The notes beneath the pieces are model-generated. The model was not told where the DNA came from, did not search any database, and was given only the letters and a program-made list of their open reading frames with translations. Below are positions 39,201 to 46,400 of a stretch of DNA of 64,000 bases, piece after piece. The translations under genes and the position numbers were made by a program. This DNA comes from Elusimicrobiota bacterium (GTDB taxonomy: Bacteria; Elusimicrobiota; Endomicrobiia; Endomicrobiales; Endomicrobiaceae): contig JAFXOV010000016.1 in NCBI GenBank assembly GCA_017528425.1, positions 1 to 64,000 of the forward strand, given 5' to 3'. The first letter of the stretch is position 1; each line of letters begins with the position of its first letter.

Positions 39201-39925
39201 GAGCCATGATAATTATATATTGCGCCACCATAATTAGCTGCCGTGTTGTTTATAAATTTTGTTCCACCATGTATTGTTAATTCATTATGATTGTATATTG
39301 CTCCACCTGTTTCTGCCGTATTTGAATCAAAAAGGGCATTTCTATATATTTCAAATATTGATTTTGTATCATCGACGTAAGAGATGCCGTTATATATCGC
39401 TCCACCATCACCCTGTACTTCATTATTTATAAATTGTGCATTTGCATAAATTATTGTCTGCCCGCCAAAGTCATTTTCTATGGCTCCACCATAATTATTT
39501 AAAAATTTTACATTGTTTTTAATTACAAGCGATCCGGTGATGTTATTTACGGCTCCGTAATCAGACGGACCTTCGTTTGAATTAAACTCAACGTTGTTTC
39601 CTATTTCTGCTTTTCCGGAAGAAGAAATCGTTCCTCCCGTATTTGATGTAAAGAAAGAACCGTCACCTATTTTTAATAAACCGTCATCAGCTACACTTAT
39701 TGCATAAGATTCATTATTTTTAAAAGTAGCATTGTTCAATATAAGAGTTCCTTCAACTCTAAAAATTCCAGGATAATCATCCGCGGAAAAATCACTATAG
39801 GTTTGTTTCTCCTCTATCAAGGTTTCATCTTCAGGTATAAAATATTTAAACATATCTTCTATATCCGCAAAAGATGGTGCAGATACAAAAAGAGTTAAAA
39901 CGAATGACAGTAGTAGTTTTTTCAT
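36239..39925 (-). CDS. Autotransporter with Pmp-like GGAIYN repeats
   Basis: The 1,228-residue protein has a signal peptide (MKKLLLSFVLTLFVSAPSFA). Its passenger domain is rich in Asn-containing beta-helix rungs. Repeats resembling Chlamydia Pmp motifs are visible: GGAIYN three times (near residues 174, 207 and 232), with FINN, FDSN and FTGN (FxxN-type) between them; variants occur up to about residue 700. A C-terminal autotransporter barrel (about 950-1228) ends in aromatic GIKYAF. Such proteins expose or release the passenger at the cell surface; adhesion is a common role but unproven here. GGAGG (39934-39938 complement) supports the ATG. A long leader holds a Rex-like palindrome. Confidence 0.9.
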   Translation of the reverse strand: MKKLLLSFVLTLFVSAPSFADIEDMFKYFIPEDETLIEEKQTYSDFSADDYPGIFRVEGTLILNNATFKNNESYAISVADDGLLKIGDGSFFTSNTGGTISSSGKAEIGNNVEFNSNEGPSDYGAVNNITGSLVIKNNVKFLNNYGGAIENDFGGQTIIYANAQFINNEVQGDGGAIYNGISYVDDTKSIFEIYRNALFDSNTAETGGAIYNHNELTIHGGTKFINNTAANYGGAIYNYHGSLQIRADCEDVEFTGNTANGVSNAIHDNEGTITLMSNYGSNIIFNDRITSENEDSKISIEGRGKTIFDDDMSGYNGEIYLDSGSTLQLGYYGKISNTSLEARDGTLNLINGKINDSADVSPTFFSGYAFLEIDATLNGNSSIGDKFAPMSADFHNDGNTYYYSGVTLTNVNITNNLITDNTGTFSVISVSNGPCPILYADLKVTQNGKTIKFTENQTSSDDTDINYEVLPQAQTFAQVISDTTSYKVYNLSNNEILSQSLGNLEGKQLIINGNGYDITSNGKKGMSVDIDPDNSYDEKTLRLENIKTISGFSGSYGAVVDNYGTTIIGSNITLENNTVLYNGGVFYGNKESYITTGNNITFRNNTAANSGGVLQTEQNSGTTFGANILFESNTATRGGAINNQGDIVFGKNATFVSNQADLEGSAIYNDNYANIFFRDGAKFINNNNSAIYNYGNLTFVAMSEDVEFTGNDIAISNVGGDITFFTGAANVIFNDKLVSYGSDSKLSLNSFNYQIMDIIEDSYKIILNADMSDYNGKIILDGVYLQLGKNGTLFNSDCTYDISGATMDLANSVLQDYEFANSLKVSDILNLKVDADLKNEKMDTITANNFSGDGKVNVTAINITKDSDKKEEISLDFITGDTLKGVVESVDKAYSTMYEYSVTYDQETGNMNFMQGKENPISNESAVSGLAGGYLSQVTVANQSFANMDNKVSQTRAAAKTPLYASANTNQVFEQNGSIERALWLRPYVVSDTVDVGADSKVDNTMYGTLAGIDLPAGKDKLLSFYLGYTGGKQEFDSVKTNQTNYMLGVTGTLIKDKWYLGATVNAGTNKVTADNDLGSDDIDNITYSLGLKTGYDFDLGKNFTLQPNIILMYIGSTSNDFTNVQGNKIEDDGISNILIQPGLRLDLSLTNGWAPYGLFDVAINTGETSTKINGNKVKSLEMDPYFEYGVGVSKDFLNSPWSCYGQVSGKSGSRSGVGFNLGIKYAF

Positions 39926-39993
39926 TTATGTGTCCTCCAATAAAGTTTTTATGTACATCTGTAAATATTAAATTCGTGAAGAAAATTTTAAAT

Positions 39994-40011
39994 TTGTTTT
40001 TGATTTAACAA
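39994..40011. promoter_or_regulatory. Palindrome in the autotransporter leader, Rex-operator-like
   Basis: TTGTT-N8-AACAA (18 bp) sits inside a larger inverted repeat with perfect 9-bp arms (39990-39998 and 40007-40015). The Rex consensus in many anaerobes is TTGTTAA-N4-TTAACAA, and this differs at two positions. It lies 15-32 bp downstream of the -10 box, where a repressor could block transcription. A rex gene is in the window. An RNA hairpin is the alternative. Confidence 0.45.
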
Positions 40012-40025
40012 ATTTGACAAAGAAT

Positions 40026-40055
40026 ATTATAACTTATATTAAAATGTAATTGCAA
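40026..40055 (-). promoter_or_regulatory. Probable autotransporter promoter (TTGCAA, 18 bp, TATAAT)
   Basis: On the minus strand, -10 TATAAT (40026-40031) and -35 TTGCAA (40050-40055) are 18 bp apart, giving a leader of about 95 nt. Confidence 0.65.
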
Positions 40056-40071
40056 TGTAATTTATAATAAC

Positions 40072-40106
40072 AAAAAACGGGAAGAAAACTCTTCCCGTTT
40101 TTTTTA
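40072..40106. terminator. Terminator, CGGGAAGA family copy 3
   Basis: Inverted repeat AAAAAACGGGAAGA with a 4-nt loop and its complement, followed by a long T run. It lies after the hisG operon and upstream of the autotransporter promoter, so it insulates the two. Confidence 0.9.
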
Positions 40107-40166
40107 TTATTATTTAATCTTATAATTCTTTAGTTGTTGATCCATACTTCTATGCATCCATACCTC

Positions 40167-40187
40167 AAAATTGCTTTAGCAATTTTT
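40167..40187 (-). terminator. Weak hairpin overlapping the hisG stop
   Basis: AAAATTGC (40167-40174), TTTA loop, GCAATTTT (40179-40186): an 8-bp stem that includes part of the hisG stop codon. The following T run is short, so it is probably a weak terminator or 3'-end stabiliser ahead of the stronger hairpin at 40072. Confidence 0.45.
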
Positions 40188-41058
40188 AGTATATAATCTT
40201 ATTTAAAGGATATTCTATAATTCCTTCCGCACCTGCTCTCTTAAGCGCGGGGATAACTTTTTTTACTATGTTTTCTTCTATAATAACTTCCAAAGCTATC
40301 CAGTTACCGTCGCTCAAATTTGAGATTGTAGGTTTTCTTAATGCAGGCAAAATCTTTTCAACAACAGGCAACTTTTTGAAAGGTATATTCATTTTTAAAC
40401 CAACCATACCTTCCGCATTTAATGCACCTTGCAAAAGTATTGCAAGATTTTCTATTTTTTCTCTTTTCCAAGAATCTTTCCAAGAAGAATTGTTTGCAAT
40501 AAGTCTTGTTGTTGAAGTTAAAATTTCTTCAACTATTCTTAAGTGATTTGCTCTTAAGGAAGAACCTGTTTCGGTAAGTTCAACGATAGCATCTACAAGT
40601 TTACCTGCTTTAGCTTCCGTTGCACCCCAGGAAAATTCTATGTTAGCTTTAACTTTGTTTTTGGCAAAATATTTTTTTGTATAGTTTAAAAGCTCTGTTG
40701 CAATTCTTTTGCCCTGCAAATCTTTTACACTTTTTATTTTTGATGCTTCAGGTACTGCCAATACCCATCTTACAGGTCTAAAACCTGACTTTGCATATCT
40801 TAATTCGCAAACTTCTTTAACTTTTGCATTTGTTTCGCATATCCAGTCAAAGCCGGTAAGACCTGCATCAAATACACCGTCTTGAACATATTTTGCCATT
40901 TCCTGTGAACGAACAAGCATAACTTCTATTTCTTCATCGCTGCATGTAGGAAAATATGATCTTGAAGAAACATTTATTCTTATACCTGCTTTTTTAAATA
41001 GTTCAATTGTTGATTCTTGTAAACTGCCTTTTGGAAATCCTAATCTTAATTTTTTCAC
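40186..41058 (-). CDS. hisG: ATP phosphoribosyltransferase, long form
   Basis: Catalyses the first step of histidine biosynthesis, joining ATP and PRPP. The 290-residue length and the C-terminal ACT-like regulatory domain (about 215-290, [20 protein letters not shown] ... [10 protein letters not shown]) mark the long, self-sufficient HisG that needs no HisZ. The two periplasmic-binding-like domains are complete ([11 protein letters not shown] at the start; [19 protein letters not shown] for the PRPP-binding loop). It overlaps the cvpA-like gene by 4 nt. No other his gene is adjacent. Confidence 0.95.
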   Translation of the reverse strand: MKKLRLGFPKGSLQESTIELFKKAGIRINVSSRSYFPTCSDEEIEVMLVRSQEMAKYVQDGVFDAGLTGFDWICETNAKVKEVCELRYAKSGFRPVRWVLAVPEASKIKSVKDLQGKRIATELLNYTKKYFAKNKVKANIEFSWGATEAKAGKLVDAIVELTETGSSLRANHLRIVEEILTSTTRLIANNSSWKDSWKREKIENLAILLQGALNAEGMVGLKMNIPFKKLPVVEKILPALRKPTISNLSDGNWIALEVIIEENIVKKVIPALKRAGAEGIIEYPLNKIIY

Positions 41059-41534
41059 TTTTGTTCTCCTTTATCAGTGATATTAATTGTAATATTTTTA
41101 TTCAACTTAAAATTCGGAACATATTTCCCGAACACCGGCAACATTTGTTCCGATAAATTCGATATGTAAGCAACCGGTGTGTTTTCTAATTTGTCCGGCG
41201 AAACATTAAATGCCGGAATTACCACGTTTGCCGATAACACAAGCCATATAAATAAACCTAAACAAGCCCCGGCTAATTTGTCGAATATTGATAAATAGAA
41301 AAATTTAACAACACCAAAAACAAAAAGACCTACCAAAAATATTATAAGTGCCACAGCAATAAAAACAAAGTAGTAGTTTATTCCGAATTGATACGGATAA
41401 TTTTCGGCTAACACTATAGCAAAAAATCCTGCGGCAACAGCAAAAAAACTTTTAATTATACCTGCATAAAAACCTATGTACAACAACACTGCCAACAATA
41501 CAAACAAAATAATGTTAATTAAAATGTTTAACAT
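41055..41534 (-). CDS. CvpA-family membrane protein
   Basis: The 159-residue protein has four hydrophobic helices (about 2-24, 28-45, 53-78, 85-110), with the CvpA-like [20 protein letters not shown] and [17 protein letters not shown] segments. A hydrophilic, probably periplasmic C-terminus follows. CvpA proteins are linked to envelope homeostasis and colicin V production in E. coli; the biochemical role is unclear. It overlaps both neighbours (7 nt with DUF1015, 4 nt with hisG), so translation is probably coupled. Confidence 0.75.
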   Translation of the reverse strand: MLNILINIILFVLLAVLLYIGFYAGIIKSFFAVAAGFFAIVLAENYPYQFGINYYFVFIAVALIIFLVGLFVFGVVKFFYLSIFDKLAGACLGLFIWLVLSANVVIPAFNVSPDKLENTPVAYISNLSEQMLPVFGKYVPNFKLNKNITINITDKGEQK

Positions 41535-42748
41535 GATTTATGTATTATTATACCGCTTGCCAATTTCGGGAAAAAGTAAGTGGATTTTTGCGGCATATTT
41601 TCATTGTTCAATGCAATTTCTTTTATTGCTTCCACCGGTGTTGCAGGAACCAAAATCGCAATCTTTTTCGTTTTCTTGGCAAGAGCTATTGCTTCTTTTT
41701 CGTCTTTAACATAAACATATTTGTCTGCAGTAACCTGTTCTTTAGGTATCAATATGTTGTGCAATATACTTACACCCAAATTTCTGAAAGCGGAACAATT
41801 TTTCGGCATGGCTTTTTTAAGCAATGCTTCATTCTTTATAACCAAAGTTCTGTATTTGCCGTCTTTAAATAACAAAATAGGTTGAATTTTAGCTTTTTGA
41901 AGTTTATTAAAATCTTTTTGAGGTAAAACATTAAAATATTTTTCAATGTTTTGTTCAAGATTTTTAGGCTCTTCGATAACTCTGTGTGTAGGCCATATTG
42001 AAATACCGCTGTCTTCCATAGGGCACAAATATGCAAGAACATATCCGTATTCGTTTTTGTCGGAAAACTTTTTATCTTTGCTTTTCATATATTGCAAATA
42101 GTTCCAAGATGTTTCGTATCTGTGGTGACCGTCGGCAATAAATGTTTTTTTGTTTTTCAATGAGTCTTCTACTTCTTTTACTATTTTTGCATCGTCTATA
42201 ACCCACAATTTGTGAGCTGTTTTTTCTTTATCTGTTGCAACGGAAGTAGGTTTTTTCTTTGATATTTTTTTGCACAAATTAACAATTTTTTTCTTGTCAT
42301 CGTTGAATAATAAGAAAATAGGACTTAAGTTTGCTTTAACTGCTTTTAACAAACTCAATCTGTCTGCTTTCGGCTTGGAAAGAGTTTTTTCGTGAGCTTT
42401 TACTGCTCCGCCGTGCGGATTTTCTATTTTAAGTGCAGCAAAAAAACCTCTTCTTACCATTTTTTTGCCATGATCTACAAATGCTTGTTCATAGAAATAT
42501 AGAGCAGGTTTTGTATCTTGCAACAAAACATTGTTATCTAACCATTCTTTGAACAAAACATTTGCTTGAGCATACTTGTTCCTTTTACCTTTTGGGTCCG
42601 AAAGTTCCAACTGGACCATATTGTATTTTGATTTTGCCTTTAATTTTTTCTTTTCTTCCGCACTTATTACGTCGTATGGAGGGCAAATTTCGTTTGTTAT
42701 ATTAGATTTTGAATACCTTACACCGTTAAAAGCTTTTATTGTAGCCAT
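41528..42748 (-). CDS. DUF1015 family protein
   Basis: The 406-residue cytoplasmic protein matches DUF1015 in its start (IKAFNGVRYSKSNITNEICPP, then YDVIS) and its central FIADGHHRYETSWNYL motif. It also has the family's LSPIFLLFNDD segment. Biochemical function is not established for the family. It is first in an operon with cvpA-like and hisG genes. The ATG is preceded by a GGAG-type site and a good promoter. Confidence 0.9.
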   Translation of the reverse strand: MATIKAFNGVRYSKSNITNEICPPYDVISAEEKKKLKAKSKYNMVQLELSDPKGKRNKYAQANVLFKEWLDNNVLLQDTKPALYFYEQAFVDHGKKMVRRGFFAALKIENPHGGAVKAHEKTLSKPKADRLSLLKAVKANLSPIFLLFNDDKKKIVNLCKKISKKKPTSVATDKEKTAHKLWVIDDAKIVKEVEDSLKNKKTFIADGHHRYETSWNYLQYMKSKDKKFSDKNEYGYVLAYLCPMEDSGISIWPTHRVIEEPKNLEQNIEKYFNVLPQKDFNKLQKAKIQPILLFKDGKYRTLVIKNEALLKKAMPKNCSAFRNLGVSILHNILIPKEQVTADKYVYVKDEKEAIALAKKTKKIAILVPATPVEAIKEIALNNENMPQKSTYFFPKLASGIIIHKSC

Positions 42749-42779
42749 TTTTGTTACTCCTATCTTTAAAATATTATTG

Positions 42780-42809
42780 ATTTTACATAATATTTCGGCA
42801 TATTGTCAA
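42780..42809 (-). promoter_or_regulatory. Promoter of the DUF1015-cvpA-hisG operon (TTGACA, 18 bp, TAAAAT)
   Basis: On the minus strand, a perfect -35 TTGACA (42804-42809) and -10 TAAAAT (42780-42785) are 18 bp apart, giving a leader of about 25 nt. Confidence 0.75.
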
Positions 42810-42854
42810 AAAAACGGACAAATTGTAAAAAATCGGTAAAAAGTTATTTTTTTA

Positions 42855-42883
42855 TTGCGGGAATTTTATTCAAGTGCTATAAT
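42855..42883 (+). promoter_or_regulatory. Promoter (TTGCGG, 17 bp, TGCTATAAT) for a leaderless start
   Basis: -35 TTGCGG (42855-42860) and extended -10 TGCTATAAT (TATAAT at 42878-42883) are 17 bp apart. Only 8 nt separate the -10 from the ATG at 42892, so the transcript would begin at or within a few nt of the start codon. Confidence 0.7.
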
Positions 42884-42891
42884 TAGAATGT

Positions 42892-43371
42892 ATGAAAAGC
42901 ATCTTAAAGTGCGTTTTAGCTTTTTTTGTTTTCTTTTCAATGGTAGATTTGTCGGCAATAAATCTGCTTAGTAGTTTTCGTTTTGATACAAAAACTGCAG
43001 CAGCAATATCAATGTCGGATGTTGTAAATGTTCAGTATGATTTATTACAAAAAACAAAAAATGTTGTGGCGAATGTATGTGATAATATAGCGAAAGATGT
43101 TATAATCTTGTTGGCTCCGACACAACAGAATAATGTGTTTTTTGCTACCGATCAAAAAGAAAGAAAATTAAGTACGGATACTTTCTTTAATTATGTTAAA
43201 GTTGTGTTATCCGTAATTGTTTCAAGTATAAGTTATGTTTTAAAAGGCACTAAGGTACCGCTGTTTTTCTTTGTGTTTGTGTTCGTGTTTCTATTAAGGT
43301 ATCTGGGGCTTTTATTTACATTTGACGGGATAACTATCTCTAAACGGTATAAAAAGGCATATAGCATGTAG
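42892..43371 (+). CDS. Membrane protein upstream of the second giant gene
   Basis: The 159-residue protein has an N-terminal signal or anchor helix (LKCVLAFFVFFSMVDLSA), a soluble helical middle with DLLQKTKNVVANVCDNIA, and a strongly hydrophobic C-terminal helix (PLFFFVFVFVFLLRYLGLLF) followed by a basic tail. I do not recognise a family. The promoter puts the ATG at the very 5' end of the RNA. The stop codon lies in the loop of a terminator hairpin, and the giant gene begins 39 nt later on the same strand, which suggests a joint unit. Confidence 0.7.
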   Translation: MKSILKCVLAFFVFFSMVDLSAINLLSSFRFDTKTAAAISMSDVVNVQYDLLQKTKNVVANVCDNIAKDVIILLAPTQQNNVFFATDQKERKLSTDTFFNYVKVVLSVIVSSISYVLKGTKVPLFFFVFVFVFLLRYLGLLFTFDGITISKRYKKAYSM

Positions 43372-43392
43372 TAAATGCTATATGCTTTTTTT
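43357..43392 (+). terminator. Terminator overlapping the end of the small membrane gene
   Basis: Arms GCATATAGCAT (43357-43367) and ATGCTATATGC (43375-43385) are followed by seven T. The preceding gene's stop codon lies in the 7-nt loop, so translating ribosomes would cover the stem. No promoter is evident between it and the giant gene, so it may act as an attenuator. Confidence 0.8.
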
Positions 43393-43410
43393 ATTGGAAG
43401 GAAGGGAATT

Positions 43411-46400
43411 ATGATAATAAAATTTATAAAGAAAAAGTTCGATTTAATAAAAATTTGTGCGGTTTTTACAACAATATGTTTTGTTGTATCAACATTGGGT
43501 GCAAACCTATATGCCATACCATTGGCAGAAAATGCAAATCAAAAATACGAAGATGTTTTTAACAAAGCAAGCAGCATAAGTGCCGAATACGGAAAAATAA
43601 CATCAAGCAGAGACGGTAACAGCGATATAACCATAATAAATATACAAGATTTGCATTGTCATCCTCAAACACAAAGAAATATATCTAAAATAATTGCACA
43701 GATTGCCGAAAAATATAATTTAAAAGAAATCTATGTTGAAGGCGGATACGGGAACATAGATTTAAATTGGTTAACATCAATAAAAGATGAAAATATAAGA
43801 AAACAAGTAGCGGAAAAGTTGTTGGAAGAAGGATTATTAACCGGAAGTGAATACTATAAATTAACAAGCGGTAACAAAGATGTAGAACTTAAAGGTATAG
43901 ATGAAGAAGATCTTCACAGAGAAAACGTAAAGAGATTAGCATGGATTATAGAAAACCAAGGTAAATATAAAGATGTAATAAAAAAAGTAGAAAACGAAAT
44001 AAATATATTGGAAAAAATGTATGTAAACAGCAGAAACGAAAGGTTCAACAGAGACATAGAAAAGTATTTAACAAGCGAAATAGATACAAGAAGATTTTAC
44101 AGACAGCTGATAAAATATGTTAAAGATATTAATGCCAATCCGGATAAATATAACAATATAACCGCAATAAGATTGGAAGATTATCCGAACATAGTTAAGT
44201 TTATTACATTAAGAAAAATATCAAAAGATATAGATGTAAGAAAAGTAACGCAACAGTTACAAGCAGTAATAAACGAATTGAAAAACAGATTGCCGTACAA
44301 CATATACACACAATTACTAAAAGAAACAGAAAATTTAAGCGATAGTCAAAAAGTTGTAGAGTTGGTAACGTCATTATGTAAAAAAGAAGGAATAGATTTA
44401 GAGTATAAATATAAAGCTTTAAATGATTTCTTACAAAGCAATGAAATAAACAGAGAATTAAATACCGTAGAGTTGGTTTATGAAGAAAGGCAATTAATAA
44501 CGGAAATAAGAAAAGCTCTTTCTTATAACAATGAAGAATATGAAATAACTTTTGTGTCAGATTTCAGCAGATTTTTTAAAGATTATTTGGAATATAAATT
44601 GACCGATGCCGATTGGAAATATTTTGAAAGCGGATATGAACAATTCAGACAGTTATATGCCAAATATGCAACGATAGACAGAATAAGAGAAATAGAAAAA
44701 GAATTTACGGAGCTTAACAAATATTATGAAATTAATGATATAAGAAACGAGGTATTTGTAAACAATCTTTTACAAGATAAACATCCCGATGTTACAGAAC
44801 AATCAAAATTCAGAGAAGACGAAGAAATATTAAAGGGCTCAAAAGAAGTAATAATAGCTGTAACCGGCGGTTTCCACAGTAACGCACTGGAAGATATTTT
44901 GCAGGCAAAAGAAGTAAATACAATAGTAATCACTCCGTCGATATTTGAAGGAATCGAAAAAGCAACAAAACAATATAAAGGAATAATAAAAGAACAAAGT
45001 AAAGAATTTCAACACCAAGCATTAGCATACAGAATTCTTTCTTCTTTGAATGGTCAGGAACAAAAAATTTATTTGTATGGAGCATTGAAATCTTTATTGG
45101 GTGATAATATTAATAAATTAAAAGAGGTTTTAGGTGAAGATGTTGACTTGGATTCTTTGGAAAAGGAACTTCAAAATTTACAATTATCTTCTGACGAACA
45201 ATCTCAATTAAAAGTAAGCAGAACAACTCAATTTTTGGAATCCGTAGTAGATGCTATCATAAACGAACCTTTGTTCCCGAAGGAAGGTGGCAAAGCTGTT
45301 TTTGTACCGAATGTAAATAAAATAATATTAAAGGTATCGGAAACTTTAGTTGATGCCGGAATATTTTTAAGTAACGGACCGATTTTTGCTGCAGAACAGC
45401 AAGGATTACCATATTTAAAAGAAATAGCTCCCGAAATATATTCAAGAATGCCTGCCTTTATACAAGAAGCCTTGTTTGCAACGGAAGTATTTGCAATTGA
45501 AGAAAGTGCTGTTGAAGAAGATATCGATGAAGAAGTTCCTGAAAAATCGGAAACGGTTATTGAGGATGAAGAAGTTTATTCAAGTTATTTTTATGAAGAA
45601 GAAAAGGCGGAACTTTTAGAAAGAGTTAGAGATAAAAATAAACCTTTTCCTGTTGATCAGGATTTGGTGTTTTCAGTTTTTGAAAAAATGATTGTTCCTT
45701 TTATAGAAGATAATAATGTGGACAATCTTGACGAACATTATGAAGATTTTTTAAGAAAACTCTTTTCCTTGCAATCAGAGAATCTAAATTTTTTAAATGA
45801 CAAAATGGATGCTCAATCCATCAAAGATTTACTTGTTTATTATGATGCAGAAGTAATAGATAAAAATTTAACTGATTTGTTGGCAAGATATAGTAAAAAA
45901 CTTTCAAGTTTAAAAGATTTTAGCAGAATAGTTTTTTTGTTTGAAAATATAGAAAAATTAAATTCTCTTTCCGAACAAGACTTTGATTATTTTATGGATT
46001 TACCGAGGCAAATTTTTGTTTATGTTTGGGGAAAATCAGAAGATTCTTCTCAATTGAAAACTAAAATTACAGCAGGAAAGATATTTTATCCTAAAAAACG
46101 TTTCAAGACTTTTGATAGAGATTTAGCAAAAGCTTATTTCGCAAATGCTGAAAAATTAGAAAGTCTTGATGAATCATATTACGAACGTTTCATCGGTCTC
46201 AATAAAGAAGCTCAAATTTTCATTTTAGATAATGTAAAAAGTTCTTTCGATATAGAAAGAATATTTGAGTTTAGTGACGAATTGTTTAGTGACAAAAATA
46301 AAATTTCTTCGAATTTTGACGAAAAGGTTAAAGATTTTACAGATGTAAGATTTAAAGCTTTGGTTAAATATATTTCTTCTGTAGACGATATGAGTTTCTA

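Noticed and set aside
42749-42891. tRNA or small RNA in the intergenic regions
   Set aside because: No cloverleaf or conserved tRNA loop sequence was seen here or in the other gaps; they hold promoters, terminators and AT-rich DNA only.
43375-43377. ATG at 43375 as the start of the second giant gene
   Set aside because: It lies in the stem of a terminator and has no ribosome-binding site; the ATG at 43411 has one and gives a proper signal peptide.
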